Part shown: positions 1-12,674 of the stretch, piece by piece
Layout: the number at the start of each line of letters is the position of its first letter
Position numbering within the stretch: the stretch's first letter is position 1
NCBI RefSeq assembly: GCF_041146395.1
Contig: NC_091008.1
Location: 3,547,501-3,611,500, forward strand
Length of the DNA stretch: 64,000 nt
From: Eulemur rufifrons
Lineage: Eukaryota > Chordata > Mammalia > Primates > Lemuridae
Direction of reading: 5' to 3'
Program-made: the position numbers and the translations under genes
Notes under the pieces: model-generated
What the model saw: only the letters and a program-made list of their open reading frames with translations
Told to the model about the DNA's origin: nothing
The model's database searches: none

Positions 1-680
1 TGTGATACTTCATTCAACTGCTCTGTGGGTTGGTTGAGTCTTTGCAACACACCCAAAGATTTCCATTTAGGAGGGAAGCAGGTCCTGGGTTTCTTCTGGC
101 CATCACATGAAGCTGATTGGTTTCTGTGGGTTGTCAGGGTGACTCCCAGGAGAGGAGCCCGTGTGGGTGGTAATTTGGCTGACTCCGCGGTTGTCCATAT
201 GCACCCTATGCTCCTCATGCTTGAGCAGGAAGCTGGTCTCCACCGCCAGACCTAGGAGCAGGAAGACAGCCCCTGTGTGGGTGGTGTTGAAGAAATCTCC
301 CTCTGTTTCTCCTGTACCCAGCTGGTTTTCAGTTTCCGGATGGTAGCGCTAAACAACCTTCAAGTTTTACCATCGATTTAATAGGATTTCCAATGGTCTG
401 CGTTAAAGATTGCCATTGGTTTGGGGCCTATATTTTGATGCAGTTTACAAGACAGTTATATCTCTGGCTTTGGTTTTCATTAGATACATTTTATGCAAAT
501 GTCTACTATTTTTAGTTTTGATCATGCAATTTGGTACAAATCCAGTGATTTCCCAATAGAAGTTTCTATTACTCTTGCCCTAATTGTGTGTCTGTGTGGG
601 GAAATAAATTTGTTATAATTTTCATTACTATTAGGATTTATGTGATCGTATGTTACATTCCAGATAAAACGCACAAAATA
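1..680. other. Unique sequence, no gene recognised
   Basis: No repeat family or gene was recognised. The first 340 bases are more GC-balanced than the AT-rich remainder. Short open frames occur on both strands but have no recognisable domain. The block ends where the first Alu begins. Confidence 0.5.
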
Positions 681-1017
681 GGCCGGGCGTAGTGGCTCAC
701 GCCTGTCATCCTAGCACTCTGGGAGGCTGAGGCAGGTGGATCGCTCGAGGTCAGGAGTTCGAGACCAGCCTGAGCAAGAGTGAGACCCCGTCTCTACTAA
801 AAATAGAAAGAAATTATCTGGCCAACTGAAACTATATATAGAAAAAATTAGCCGGGTATGGTGGCGCATGACTGTAGTCCCAGCTACTGGGGAGGCTGAG
901 GCAGGAGGATCGCTTGAGCCCAGGAGTTTGAGGTTGCTGTGAGCTAGGCAGATGCCAGGCACTCTAGCCCAGGCAACAGAGTGAGATTGTGTCTCAAAAA
1001 AAAAAAATAATAATAAT
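681..1017 (+). mobile_element. Dimeric Alu SINE, lemur type
   Basis: The element opens with GGCCGGGCGTAGTGGCTCAC and has the left arm, the TCTCTACTAAAAATAG linker, a right arm starting near 846 (TTAGCCGGGTATGG) and an A-rich tail that becomes TAA repeats. It has the strepsirrhine wording CTAGCACTCTGGGAGGC. The tail continues as degenerate A-rich sequence to about 1050. No clear target-site duplication was seen. Confidence 0.95.
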
Positions 1018-2099
1018 AGTAATACAAATAAAAATTAATAAAAAAATTGAATTTATAGGATGGTTGAGCTTGAAGAAAAGCCTTAAAAGGACATTTATTC
1101 TGCCTATGCATTTATTGGTGAGGAGGCTGAGCCCTGTAGTATTTAACTGACTTACTCAAAACTGAAGTCTAAAAGGAAGAAATATATGACTTTGATCATT
1201 ATTTTGTTTTTTTGGTCGTGGATATTAGCCCCTTATGGAAAGTGGAAAAATGGGACAATCATCTGGAAAACAGAGATATGATACATGTTTTCAAAATAAA
1301 CTCTCCAAATAATTAATATTTCCTTTACATAGACCGTATTTCTGTTGTTTTGGTGTAACTATTACCAGTTTGGGTAATATATTATGTGCTCTTCCTGTTG
1401 GATTGTGTTTATACGGGCAAAGAATAGCAACCATCTGGTAAATTGTGGACTGGGTAGATCCCAAAATAGACTGTGTTTTTTCATGTTCTAAAACTGGAGA
1501 ATAGCTGCAATTACTGGGCAATTGCTCAACACTTCCTTCATCTTCTGAGGGTAGTCTTCTAGAAGAGGGATTATTCATTAATGGCTTGATGGGGATAGAA
1601 AGTTCTATTAACCTGCTGGAATTAAATACAACATGGTGAGTGTGTATGTGAGCATTTTTCCTGGCAAGTGTGTCCATATCTTCTGTTAGATTCTCAAAGG
1701 TTCTGTGATACCGTAAAGACTAAGAACCATTGCTCTACCTTATGCTCCTTTTCACAAATTCCCAGCCTCCGTTGCCCTGTTTTGGTCTTTATCGTCAAAT
1801 CTGTAAGTGACAGGAGAAAATTAATTTCAAAGAGTGCTTTTATAGTTAATATACATCTATAAATTTAAGACTCTTCAGTGAAAATGATTAAAATGAACCG
1901 TGTGGAATTTTGACAAAATCCCTTGAAGTTGAGGTGCTTGATAGGAGAGCTCCCTCCCAAGAGAGGAAGAAGGCAACACTGAATAACGGGTTTCTGAAAT
2001 TCCTCTGCGCCAGGGAAATAGAATTCTTGCCAGATTTTGACCTGAGAATATGACCATTTCCTATGTTTTAACTGAGTGATCTCACGAGTGAATTTAATT
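1018..2099. other. Unique AT-rich sequence
   Basis: No repeat was recognised. It contains a 128-codon minus-strand open frame (1291-1677) that is described under findings. Otherwise nothing can be assigned. Confidence 0.45.
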
Positions 2100-2104
2100 C
2101 AACA

Positions 2105-2420
2105 AATCATATCGAAACCCCACTCTATGAAATCATTGTACAAAGGGCTGTTCAAGGAATATATGTCCCTTCCCGTTTTAGGAGAATTAGGAGTGTTTTA
2201 AATTGGGAAATGGGCAGATTTTTATTCAGTGTGGCTCGCGATCTTGGTCAATACTCAAGGAAGTACAGTTCTAGTCGGGGAGACAGACATCTAACTAATA
2301 TAACGCACAGCAGAGTAAAGCAAACGTTCAGTAGCATCTGTGGGTACACAGAGGAAAGGTGGGGGGCTTGATGAGCAGGCTGTGAACAACAGGATTGGGG
2401 GGAGCAGATGGATGGATACA
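2105..2420 (+). repeat. Possible ancient mammalian repeat, family unresolved
   Basis: The wording (ATTCAACAAATCAT, then GGGAGACAGACATCTAACTAATA, then GCTTGATGAGCAGGC) resembles a common mammal-wide repeat whose members read 'GGGGAGACAGACAATAAAC'. A similar block lies at about 35035-35215. The family name is uncertain and divergence is high. Confidence 0.3.
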
Positions 2421-2512
2421 ACAGATTGAGGAACTTGATTTGCTGTGATTTTCTCTCTCTGGTTACCCTCCCTTCCTGCTCCTAATCAAATTATTTCTTC
2501 ATTCTTAGCCCC

Positions 2513-2541
2513 CATATATATATATGTTTTTTTTTTTTTTT
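2513..2541. repeat. Short (TA)n plus T tract
   Basis: A short alternating TA stretch is followed directly by a T run of about fifteen bases. This is simple-sequence DNA. Confidence 0.8.
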
Positions 2542-2584
2542 GAAGTGGGCAGGAAAAAAAAGTTTCTTAAAATGACTAACAGAA

Positions 2585-2930
2585 GGCCGGGCGCGGTGGC
2601 TCACGCCTGTAATCCTAGCACTCTGGGAGGCCGAGGCGGGTGGATTGCTCAAGGTCAGGAGTTCGAGACCAGCCTGAGCGAGACCCCGTCTCTACTAAAA
2701 ATAGAAAGACATTATATGGACACCTAAAAATCTATATAGAAAAAAAAAATTAGCCGGGCATAGTGGCGCATGCCTGTAGTCCCAGCTACTCGGGAGGCTG
2801 AGGCAGTAGGATCGCTTAAGCCCAGGAGTTTGAGGTTGCTGTGAGCTAAGCTGACGCCACGGCACTCACTCTAGCCTGGGCAACAAAGTGAGACTCTGTC
2901 TCAACAAAAAAAAAAAAAAAAAAAAAAAAA
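2585..2930 (+). mobile_element. Dimeric Alu SINE with intact target-site duplication
   Basis: The 5' end is complete (GGCCGGGCGCGGTGGCTCAC), both arms are present, and the tail is a nearly pure A run of about 25 bases after TCTGTCTCAAC. It is flanked by a perfect 15-bp duplication, AAATGACTAACAGAA, at 2570-2584 and 2931-2945. The perfect duplication and long tail suggest a fairly recent insertion. The lemur-type diagnostic wording is present. Confidence 0.97.
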
Positions 2931-2945
2931 AAATGACTAACAGAA

Positions 2946-3640
2946 GAGCACATGCTTTCAGAGTGCAAATCACTTAGTTCCCTAGGATAAAGACTCTAAA
3001 TATATACTTAAATCCAAATATAGATAGGCAGAAGAGTATCTGCTGGGTTTCAGCGGAGCACACTGACCGCTTGAGCGAGATTTGTTTGAGCGTCTGTGTT
3101 TCTTTAAAGAAAAGTGCGACGAGTTTTAAAAATGATAGCTATTAGGAGAAAAGACAGTGAAATTGCTCAATTTTAAATAACTGTCTAACGAGGGAGCCGA
3201 GTCCCAGGAGATGGCTGCCAGAAATAGCTCTTGCTTTTTTTAACTGCCTGTCTTTTAACTTTATTCAGAGAAAAATGAACTCTGTATAATCAAAGTATAT
3301 ACAAGTATGTATAGAATTAGAGGGCCTAAGTTGTTAAGTGCGTAAAGAATTCCTTCAAATAATATCGAAAAATTCCCATATAATAATATTTCACCCAGAA
3401 TTATATATTTTCACCCAGTGAGAAAGAGACACAGGCTGTATCAGGAGGAAAAGAAAACCATAGCATGCAGTTGCACCCACACTTAATATGAATTATTTTT
3501 GGCAGAAAGTAATTCCTGTTATAATTTATGTCTGTATAAACATTAAAGGGCTTTGCAATTTTGATTTTAAAGCTAATTTTCTAGAGCAAATGACCTCAGT
3601 TGGGACTGACGTCATCTGTCCCAACTTTGCTATTTCACAG
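2946..3640. other. Unique AT-rich sequence
   Basis: Nothing recognisable was found. The sequence lies between an Alu and an old L1. Confidence 0.45.
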
Positions 3641-3644
3641 TTGA

Positions 3645-4640
<996 letters not shown>

Positions 4641-5575
4641 CGCCCTCAGGTTGAACTACACTTTCCCCAGCGAGGTCTGAACCCCAGCTTTGGGGAGAGG
4701 GCCCCTTCCAACTTTGTTCCTTCTCGGCCACTCTCCGTCAGCCCTGGGGTACCTCATAGTATTCGGATACTGTATTTGTTTCTGTATAGTCATTTATCAG
4801 AGTTTAATAATTATTTGTATTATACGTCTGTTTCACGCCCTGCATGATTAGATCCATATAACATTAAAAGTCAGAATTAGTAGGTACCATCTTAAGAGAT
4901 CTGAAAGTGAGATTAGGATTTGGAGCTCAGTCTGTTGATGGAATCAGGAAGGGTTTAATGATGGAGTGCACTTTAAGATGAACCTTGAAAGATGGGTAAG
5001 GATTTCCTTTGAACTTGACACTGAAGAGCTTATATTTTTAAGATGATTTCCTCAGATCTCCACTTCAAGGGTAAAGACAGTCACGAACTGAATTGTACTA
5101 TTTGTCGCAAAAAACTCTCATTCACTCCTAACTGCCAAGCTCACCGTGGGTTTTGTCGGTGGTCTGGGTGGAGTTGCTAGAGAAGGTCTTAGAGACAAGT
5201 GGAAGAGATACCTGAGCTCGAGTGGGTCCCTAACCCCCAAACAGAAGATTTTTAAATGGCATCGTCTTCTTGGAATTACTTAATCAAATGTTTGAAAGAA
5301 AGGCTTTGATGCAATGTTTCGTGTGGTTAGAAATGAACACCCACAGCCATATGTACCAATTAATTTCCTTTCCAAATGTTTTCATACTGTTGGGTAGATG
5401 TGGTCTATATTTTGGAAGGATTTTTTTTTCCCTTTGAAGTAGTCATGACACTATCTTATTTCCTATACGAATGCCAAGTATACATTACTTTTCACTTCTT
5501 TTTGCTTGCCAAAGCCTTTTGGTTTTCTTTCATCTCTTCAAAAATATCTAATAAATAATTATACTTTGCAGGGCT
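4641..5575. other. Mostly unique sequence
   Basis: About 4920-5010 (GGAAGGGTTTAATGATGGAGTGCA, then CCTTGAAAGATGGGTAAGG, read in parts) resembles an ancient mammal-wide repeat, but too weakly to name. Nothing else was recognised. Confidence 0.4.
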
Positions 5576-5581
5576 ATTCCA

Positions 5582-5756
5582 AGCATGGTTCTTGGAACAG
5601 CAGAATCAGCATCATTTGGGAGCTTATTAAAAAAGCAAATTTGGGGGCCCCATCTTGGACTTATTGGATTAGAATCTGAGGGGGTGGGTCCTGAATGTAT
5701 GTTTTAACTCGCTCTCCAGGCAATGCACGTGCACACTAAAGTTTGAGAAGGCTTCT
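5582..5756 (+). mobile_element. MER5A-like hAT element
   Basis: The element starts near GCATGGTTCTTGGA and ends near AGTTTGAGAAGG, which are degraded forms of the MER5A termini. The interior has TCAGCATCATTTGGGAGCTT, AGAATCTGAGGGGGTGGG and the family's usual length below 190 bp. It is non-autonomous and has no coding capacity. Confidence 0.75.
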
Positions 5757-5773
5757 ATTAAGATTTCATTTGA

Positions 5774-6102
5774 GGCTGGGCACGGTGGCTCACGCCTGTA
5801 ATCCTAGCACTCTGGGAGGCCGAGGCGGGTGGATTGTTTGAGCTCAGGAGTTCGAGACCAGCCTGAGCAAGAGCAAGACCCCGTCTCTACTAAAAATAGA
5901 AAGAAATTATATGGGCAGCTAAAAATATATATAGAAAAATTAGCCAGGCATGGTGGCACATGCCTGTAGTCCCAGCTACTCTGGAGGCTGAGGCAGGAGG
6001 ATCGCTTGAGCCCAGGAGTTGGAGGTTGCTGTGAGCTAGGCTGACGCCATGACACTCTAGCCCGGGCAATGGAGTGAGACTCTGTCTCAAAAAAAAAAAA
6101 AA
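5774..6102 (+). mobile_element. Dimeric Alu SINE, lemur type
   Basis: It begins GGCTGGGCACGGTGGCTCAC and ends in a 14-base A run after GACTCTGTCTC. The interior linker AAATTATATGGGCAGCTAAA is the lemur form. No clear target-site duplication was seen. Confidence 0.95.
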
Positions 6103-7829
6103 GCCCAAAAGTCACAAATTCACTTCCATATTTCTCACTAATAAGTAAAATGAATTAATAAGTATTCGAGGAGTTTAAGCTTTCAGTTTTCAGCTGCCTT
6201 CATCTGCATGCCTCAATCTTTGATGAGGAAAGTGAATCCAGAAATATTGCATGTGTATACTTTTCAAAAGACAAAGATATTTACTCTTCTTCAGTTTCAG
6301 AATCTAGCCTACCGAATGAAAATATTTTAGAGTTATGTTATAGTCCACTGACTGTTTACGTGGAAAGTAACCATCACAAACAAAATTGAGAGATATTGTC
6401 GATGCTATGTTTGCCAAAGTGGACGAACTTTTAATGATCTAAAGACATGATTAAATAAAAACACATGGAAATGCATGCACACATACAGTAAGAAGTTTAT
6501 TTTTGAGAGTAACGTTGGGTTTCTTTACCTAATCTTATTTTATGTACTCCATGTAGGAGAGATTGCTATTTATCTTCCCATAATATTTTCAAATATGGCA
6601 CATTATAATTTCTTCTTGGCATTACTTTTATTATTTGATTTTTCTGATAACCAGGAGGTCAGTCTTCATGTAATTTGAATTAAAACCTCTCTTCCTGTAA
6701 CCTACCTTGGGATCAAAAATGGGAAAAGATTTGGATCTGTTCTGAGAATGTGCTTTGGCTGACCCAACAGCAGCAATTTCAAAGTTTCTATTCACCCTTT
6801 ATGTACTGGGAGGCCATCGGGTGAGTTTGAAGGAGAAAGTTGGAGTGACTCCAATTTTTCTGTATAAGAAAATATGACTTTCTTTTTTCTATGAGGGGTG
6901 GAGTCCAGAAGAGAGAATAGCTAAGAAGCCTAAGTTTCTCACGGCAGGAGTTTGTCGGCCAAGTTGCAGAAATGATTACAAGACTTTTTAGGAATAGGAA
7001 TCTAAAACTTTATTGTTCTAGATGTTTCTATTTCTCCAAAGTAAATTCCTTCCCTTTTCCTAAAACTTCAGCAAAGTCAACTTCTCTCAAAAGCTTGTGG
7101 GAAAGTATGTGTTTTTTTTTTATTGGGGGTTAAGGGGTAGGATGGAGAAAAGTAAGAAAAGTAGCTGAGCTCCTTGTGTGAACTTATCCAGGCTGGCAAG
7201 AGTTAGCGAATGCAAAATGGTCATTCAGTGGAAACAGAACCAAAAGTGATCACAGAAACGTAAGCTTCCTGAAAATCCTTAGAAATGACGGAGGAAGAGT
7301 TAGACTACCTGTAGACAGGTTAAAACGAAAGCATCAAAACATCCTGTTTGTATTAACACAGACTGATTATTTATTTTGTTTTCAGAGGCCAGTAAAGGAA
7401 TGTATGGTAAGACGCATATTGTGAAAGGCTTGGATCTACTTCTTCCTTAGGCCATATTCCTACAATAAACCTGACGTAAGAAAAACTTTTACAGAAGAAA
7501 ATTGACATACATGAATGTGTTTAAAACTGCCCTGTGGTCATATTATATTTAACGTTACAACAAGATTACATGAATGAGGTCAGATCCGAGTTATCCTTTT
7601 AGGATACCTAAATATAAGTTATAATGTAATTAATATAATTTATAAATTATGTTCACTTCTCCCTATTCCCAGTCTTGCTCTCCTAGGTTAATCATGTCTG
7701 GTCTGCGAGCTCATTTCCCTGGTAATTCTGGATTTCTAAATCATGTGCTCATAATGCCGTTTCTCAATTTGTCATTTGGGAATTAGTTTTCTCTCTCTGT
7801 ATCAGTGAGTGTTCAATTTAGGGAACTGC
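6103..7829. other. Unique AT-rich sequence, about 1.7 kb
   Basis: No repeat or gene was recognised. Short open frames (for example 6475-6678 plus) have biased hydrophobic composition typical of AT-rich noncoding DNA. Confidence 0.45.
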
Positions 7830-8280
7830 AACCGTTGTGGGAATTCAGTGTAGGGAATTCGGCGATTACCAAATGGTTGGGGGTGAGGGATTGGGGAAAG
7901 CAGTATTTGAATGGGGGGCAAAGGCTGCCACAGGGCTACTGGGTCCATACCGTGTCCTGCTGACACAGAGCTCAAAAAGGTGCTGCTGTCACCTCTGCAG
8001 ACGCCCTGGAGAGACTTTGGAATGTGCAGCTTGCCCACAGCAAACATTCTTATCTGTCTAACCTTGTTTACCAGCAACCACAGCCACAAGGAAACGGCCT
8101 TTGCCTCACTTCTGCCTTCCAAATCTCCAACGATTGCATCTCACGACAGAATTTAAATCCTGTCCAGAGCTGTAGCTGGGACAGGATTTCCCACTTTTGG
8201 GGGAAACGTGGTGTTTTTAGCTCCCCAGCCTCTGTGATTAAAGGAGGACATGAAAAGGGTGAGAATATACGTTAAAGGCC
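7830..8280 (+). repeat. Ancient LTR-like interspersed repeat, unresolved
   Basis: Phrases such as GGGAATTCAGTGTAGGG, GCTGCCACAGGGCTACTGGG and TCCAAATCTCCAACGATTGC are familiar from an ancient mammalian repeat whose name I cannot fix. The several overlapping short open frames on both strands here are by-products. A related style of sequence occurs at 10336-10940. Confidence 0.4.
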
Positions 8281-9265
8281 AAGTGATCATATCTAGAACA
8301 TTCCCCCATCCCCCAACATAGTTACACTACCATTTTTGGCTCAGCCACCACTCATTGTGTACCTTATGGAGACTGTGAAAATGTTATGCGCTGTTGTGCA
8401 CGACACCACACCTCTCTCTCACATACTGCTTTTTTTTTTCCCTGCAGTTAATAATTCTCTCAGCTTGTCATTTGCCAAGTCCGTTAAGATCTTCTTGCTG
8501 ATTTTTCCAAATCTCAGGGCAGTCACTGTCACATGCCTCGCAACACAAGGTTTTGAATAGACTGAAACGCAGCGTGAATTAGGGCCGGAGGAATAAACGT
8601 GAGGGAGGTGGTGCGTAAGTCTCACTGCTGTTTTGAGAACAACTGTTCTGGAAATAGAGCAGAAAAAGCAGCTGAAAGTCTCCACTTTCAGTATTCAGAT
8701 TTTCACTTAATTCCCTCTTCTCTTTCCAGCTGCCCAGCCCCCATGCTGTGTTTTGGTTTCACTAGTCTAGTGCTTCTCGGAGTCAATTGCTGGTCCTGGG
8801 TGGGTGAGATCAGGTGGAAAGGGGACCTGGACTTCCTACTAGACAGACTTCCAGGGTGGCCCTGATTTCAGCCTCAGCCTTCCCCCACTTCCCATGGGAA
8901 CGCTCATGTCCTAGCCCTGAGCTCAGGGAACAAACTGGCTCGTTCTGCTAGTGTCCCTCTCTGTGGACCCCGAGGTCACACTGCTATTAATAAATGAGTT
9001 ACCTCTGCTCCCGCCCCTTCTCCACTGAATTTGCTATTTCCCATCTCCTCTTGTCCATTCTTTTCTTTTTTTCTTATACTTTATCGCCTTTCAATCCTTC
9101 CCTTTTTTTCCTCCATTTTTGTGGGATTTGTGAAAAAAGAAGAAATAGAAACACGTTCAATTAACTGTACTAACTGCACGTTTGTGCTTTTTCCCTCACA
9201 ACCCGCATTTTCTCAGTAAGGCTCATTTGATTTTCCTTTAGGTCATTGGGACACTTTGGAAATAT
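8281..9265. other. Unique sequence
   Basis: There is a pyrimidine tract ending TTTTTTTTTCCCTGCAG near 8430-8448 that has splice-acceptor form, but no supported exon follows. Nothing else was recognised. Confidence 0.4.
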
Positions 9266-9269
9266 TTTA

Positions 9270-9375
9270 ATACATTTTCACATGTGCAGAAATTGAGACT
9301 CAGAAAGTTTAAATAACGTATTCTAGGCCCATTGAGACTGAATATGTCACAAGTGTGGTTAAGCAGGTGGAGTGG
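9270..9375 (-). mobile_element. Probable MIR fragment
   Basis: The plus strand reads ATTTTCACATGTGCAGAAATTGAGACTCAGAAAG, read in parts, which is the complement of the MIR 'fully GAAACTGAGG' segment. It is short and diverged. Confidence 0.45.
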
Positions 9376-9955
9376 GGGGAAAAGGAATATAAAAAGCTAG
9401 AATTAAAGCAGATAAAACACATATTGTACAATATTAGCAGATATTAGAGTCTACAGCCTGGAAGCGAAGACAGGAAATAAGATCTAAGGTGTTGGTAGGC
9501 TTTCAAAAATAAATTTATGATTAATTTCTTCAACCATCTCAAGTTTTCTCCTATCCTTGTACAATTGTGGTGCTAAAACTAGCTTGGGTGCTCTCAAGGT
9601 ATGACGGATGTTTTAGTTTATACATCGTAGTTTATAAAAGAAACGAGACAAGAGGACAAAAACAAACGTGATGTGTTAAGTGGAAGACTGTTAAGAGAAA
9701 GTTCTGTGCTTATTTTTATGTACTCTTTTAATTTTTAGACCATTTTAATTTTTAAAAATATAACTTACTTATGATCCTTTCACTTTTTCAAATACATAAA
9801 AATATTTTGCAACATAAATGCAATTACTGACAATGTCTAATAGGATTGCAAACTTTAGCTTACAACCGATCGCTGCATTAGTGTTTAAATATTTTATGAA
9901 AGTATGATAAACATACAGAAAAGCAATTCATATTATAATTGTAAAACTTAGTGAA
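9376..9955. other. Unique AT-rich sequence
   Basis: Nothing recognised. Confidence 0.4.
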
Positions 9956-9959
9956 TTTT

Positions 9960-10335
9960 TGCAAACTGAATGCTTTTTGTTCATGAAACCCAGACCAAGA
10001 CACAGAATAGTACCAGCATTGCAGAAGCGCTTCTTATGCCCTAAAGCCACTAACCCGCCCTCCCACCATCCCACCAAGAGCAAATGCTATCCTGACTGGT
10101 AAAGCTTGTGCTCTAGTTTTACCTGTTTTTGTATTTTGTATTAATAGAATCATATTCGCTACTGTTCGTGTGTTTGGCTTCTTTCACTCTCCATTGTTTA
10201 TGAGATTCTTCCGTGTCGTTAGTCACAGTATAGATCATTCATTCTCATTTCTGCATAGTTTCCCACATTGAGAATATATTATACTTTATCCATTCTATTG
10301 TTGGTGGACTATAAACATACCAGTTCTTTTAAAAG
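9960..10335 (-). mobile_element. Old L1 3' portion, first segment
   Basis: The plus strand carries antisense L1 3' sequence: ATAGAATCATATTCGCTACT, TGGCTTCTTTCACTC, and TTATACTTTATCCATTCTATTG. It stops at the insertion beginning near 10336 and resumes at about 11286, so the two L1 segments are one element. Confidence 0.75.
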
Positions 10336-10940
10336 AGAAAATTTAATATAAAGAATTGGTTAAATGGGTGTCGGAGAACTGAAAAGACAAAGGGAACAAT
10401 AAGGTAATACAAAGATAGTAGCTGCAGGGAGCACCTGGAAGGCTTGTAGACAAAGGAAAGAAGTTGAAATTATTAGAACCTAAACGTTTGGGGGAGTAGT
10501 TTGCCAGGGCTGCAGTCAAGACTTCTGAAGAAGGCTTGTGGCTCAGCTGGTGCCTCAAGCCCGTGGAGAAGGGGACTCTAAGGGACCTGAGTGCTGCCGA
10601 TGTATCTGAGGGTGAAGAGGACGCTGGCTCTGGGAGTATGGAAAACACCAGCAACTGCAACCGACTGCCAATGCCAGAGTGAAGAATCATTGTTGGGATG
10701 ATGCTGACAGAAACAGGGAGCAAAACAGGAAGGAATCTAGTCCCTTCTCCCTCTTCGAGTCCTCTAGTCTCTCTTTGCCATTTCCATTGGTAGAACCCAA
10801 CATAGATTTACCCAGCAGAGTAGACACACGGTTTGCGGAATTCCTGCCTTAGCGTGACAAGGCAACGTGGTAGTTTTGGAGCTGAACACACTAACTGGAA
10901 AACCAGCGCAATGTGGTTTCTAGGTTTTCGCTACTACCAA
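10336..10940. repeat. Ancient LTR-like repeat nested in L1, unresolved
   Basis: The segment opens AATTTAATATAAAGAATTGG and includes GCTTGTGGCTCAGCTGGTGC and TTGTTGGGATGATGCTGACA. It looks like an old interspersed repeat. A 126-codon minus-strand frame (10343-10723) lies within it and is probably incidental. Orientation is not certain. Confidence 0.45.
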
Positions 10941-10944
10941 TTGT

Positions 10945-11285
10945 CACAGTCCCCTGGGGCTGCTATAACAGAACATCCGAGAATGGGTAACTTATAGAAA
11001 ACAGGAATTTATTGCTCATAGTTCTGGAGGCTGGGAATTCCAAGATCAAGGCGCCAACAGATTTGGTGTCTGGTGAGGGCTCTCTCTCTGCTTCAAAGAT
11101 GACACCTTCTATGTGTCCTCACATGGAGGAAGGGACAAGCAAGCTCTCACAGGCCCCTTTATAGGGACACTAATCCCATTCACGAGGGACTGCCCTCATG
11201 ACTTAGTCATCTTCTAAAGGCCCTGCCTCTCCATACCAGCACACTGAGGTTTCAGCATATGAACTTTCAAGGTACACAAACATCC
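10945..11285 (-). mobile_element. MaLR/MLT1-like solo LTR nested in L1
   Basis: The plus strand reads GGGGCTGCTATAACAGAACA, GGAATTTATTGCTCATAGTT, CTGGAGGCTGGGAATTCCAA, GTGTCCTCACATGGAGGAAG and CATTCACGAGGGACTGCC. These are the complement of the widespread mammalian MaLR-type LTR. No internal retroviral sequence accompanies it. Subfamily is not assigned. Confidence 0.65.
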
Positions 11286-12020
11286 TGATCAAAGCATCAA
11301 TAGTGTTGCCTTGAATATTCTAGTACATGCACTTTGGTAAACATGTGTACAGTTCTCTCGGGTTTATATCCAGGACCATAACTGCCGGTTCACAGACTAT
11401 GCATATATTTAGTTTCAGTAGATATTCTTAAACAGTTTTCAAAGTTACACCAACTTATAGATTCTCACCAGAAGTATATGAAAGTCCCAGCCGCTTCACA
11501 TACATGCTATCGTCTTAGCTATTCTCGTGGGTGTGCAGTGGCATCTCGTTGTGATTTTATTTGCATTTCCCTGACAACTAATGAAGTTCAGCAGATCTAT
11601 ATAAATTTATTGGCTACTCGGGTATAGCTTTTTGTAAAATGTCTGTGCAGGCCATTTGTCCATTTTTCCAGTGGGTTGTCTGATTTTTTTTATCCTGATT
11701 TGCAGGAGTTCTCTATATATTCGGGATATTGATCCTTTGCCAGATATATTCATTGTGAATATCTTCTCTCCGTCCATAAATTGTCTTTTTACTCTATTAC
11801 TAGTGTCTTTGAAAGAGAAAAGTTCCTAATTTTAATATTATCCAATATTTCAAAAAATTGTTTAATAGTCTTTAAGTCCTGTTTAAGGAATCTTTTGCTA
11901 CTCTTAAGTTTCAAAGATATTCTCCCATGCTTTTCTTTAGAAGCTTACTTTTTTTTCCTGTGTCTCAGTCAACTCTGCAATCCATCTGGAATTCATTTTC
12001 TGTAGGTCGCAGTGGAAGCT
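11286..12020 (-). mobile_element. Old L1 ORF2 portion, second segment
   Basis: Antisense L1 text resumes: GTTTATATCCAGGACCATAA, GATTTTATTTGCATTTCCC, GTCCATTTTTCCAGTGGGTT, TATATATTCGGGATATTGAT, CATCTGGAATTCATTTTCTG. It is the 5'-ward continuation of the segment at 9960-10335. No reading frame survives. Confidence 0.85.
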
Positions 12021-12670
12021 CATTTATGAACTTTATAAGTAGAATAAAAGTTTGGATGCAGACACATAGAATCTCAGAAATCTCCAGTCTGTAGACTAGC
12101 TCTCTGGTTTAGCGGCTCGCTTACGAAAACTGGTAGGAAGCTGAGCAGCTTAGAAACACTCACAGCCTAGTTGGGCATCGGGTCGGGCACAGGAAACTTC
12201 CTTTTCACCTTTTCATTATTTATTCAAGGATAAAAATCTTTGTTCAAATATGTTATACTGAAAAGAACCATATTTCAGAGATTGATCTGTAGACAGGTTT
12301 TGTATGAAAATGTCATGGGACGAGCCATACGAAAGAAATCTTCCTCGGAGACTTCTTACCTCAATATTGACATAAAGAATCAAGCAAGTAGATATAATTT
12401 CATAAAACTTGCTTTTGTAAAAATAGTCTCATGAGCCTCTATGGTAGCAGGATTAAGTAAAGACCTAGCTTATGCAAGAAGGTGAGATGCTGTGATAAAC
12501 AACTAGCTTGCTTGTTGTTCAAAATGCTCTTGGTACTTTTTCTGCAGTTTTCCTCTCTGTGAAGCCTTACTAAAATATACTAGTATCCAAGTTTTCTCGT
12601 GTGCGTCCCCGCTGTACTTCATTTACTACGCAGTTTATGAGAGAATATAAACAGAGTTTCAGGGGCATGA
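12021..12670. other. Unique sequence
   Basis: Nothing recognised. Short open frames lack any domain. Confidence 0.4.
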
Positions 12671-12674
12671 ATTG

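Noticed and set aside
681..962. Open frames inside Alu copies (for example 711-962, 5804-6115, 17234-17500, 24239-24442, 39451-39705) as small proteins
   Set aside because: They are readings of Alu sequence, giving the same Ser/Pro-rich 'SSDPPASAS'-like text each time. They are repeat by-products.
8430..8600. Exon after a splice-acceptor-like TTTTTTTTTCCCTGCAG
   Set aside because: No conserved reading frame, donor or protein similarity is visible; pyrimidine tract plus AG is common by chance.
10343..10723. 126-codon minus-strand frame as a gene
   Set aside because: It lies within an ancient interspersed repeat nested in an L1.
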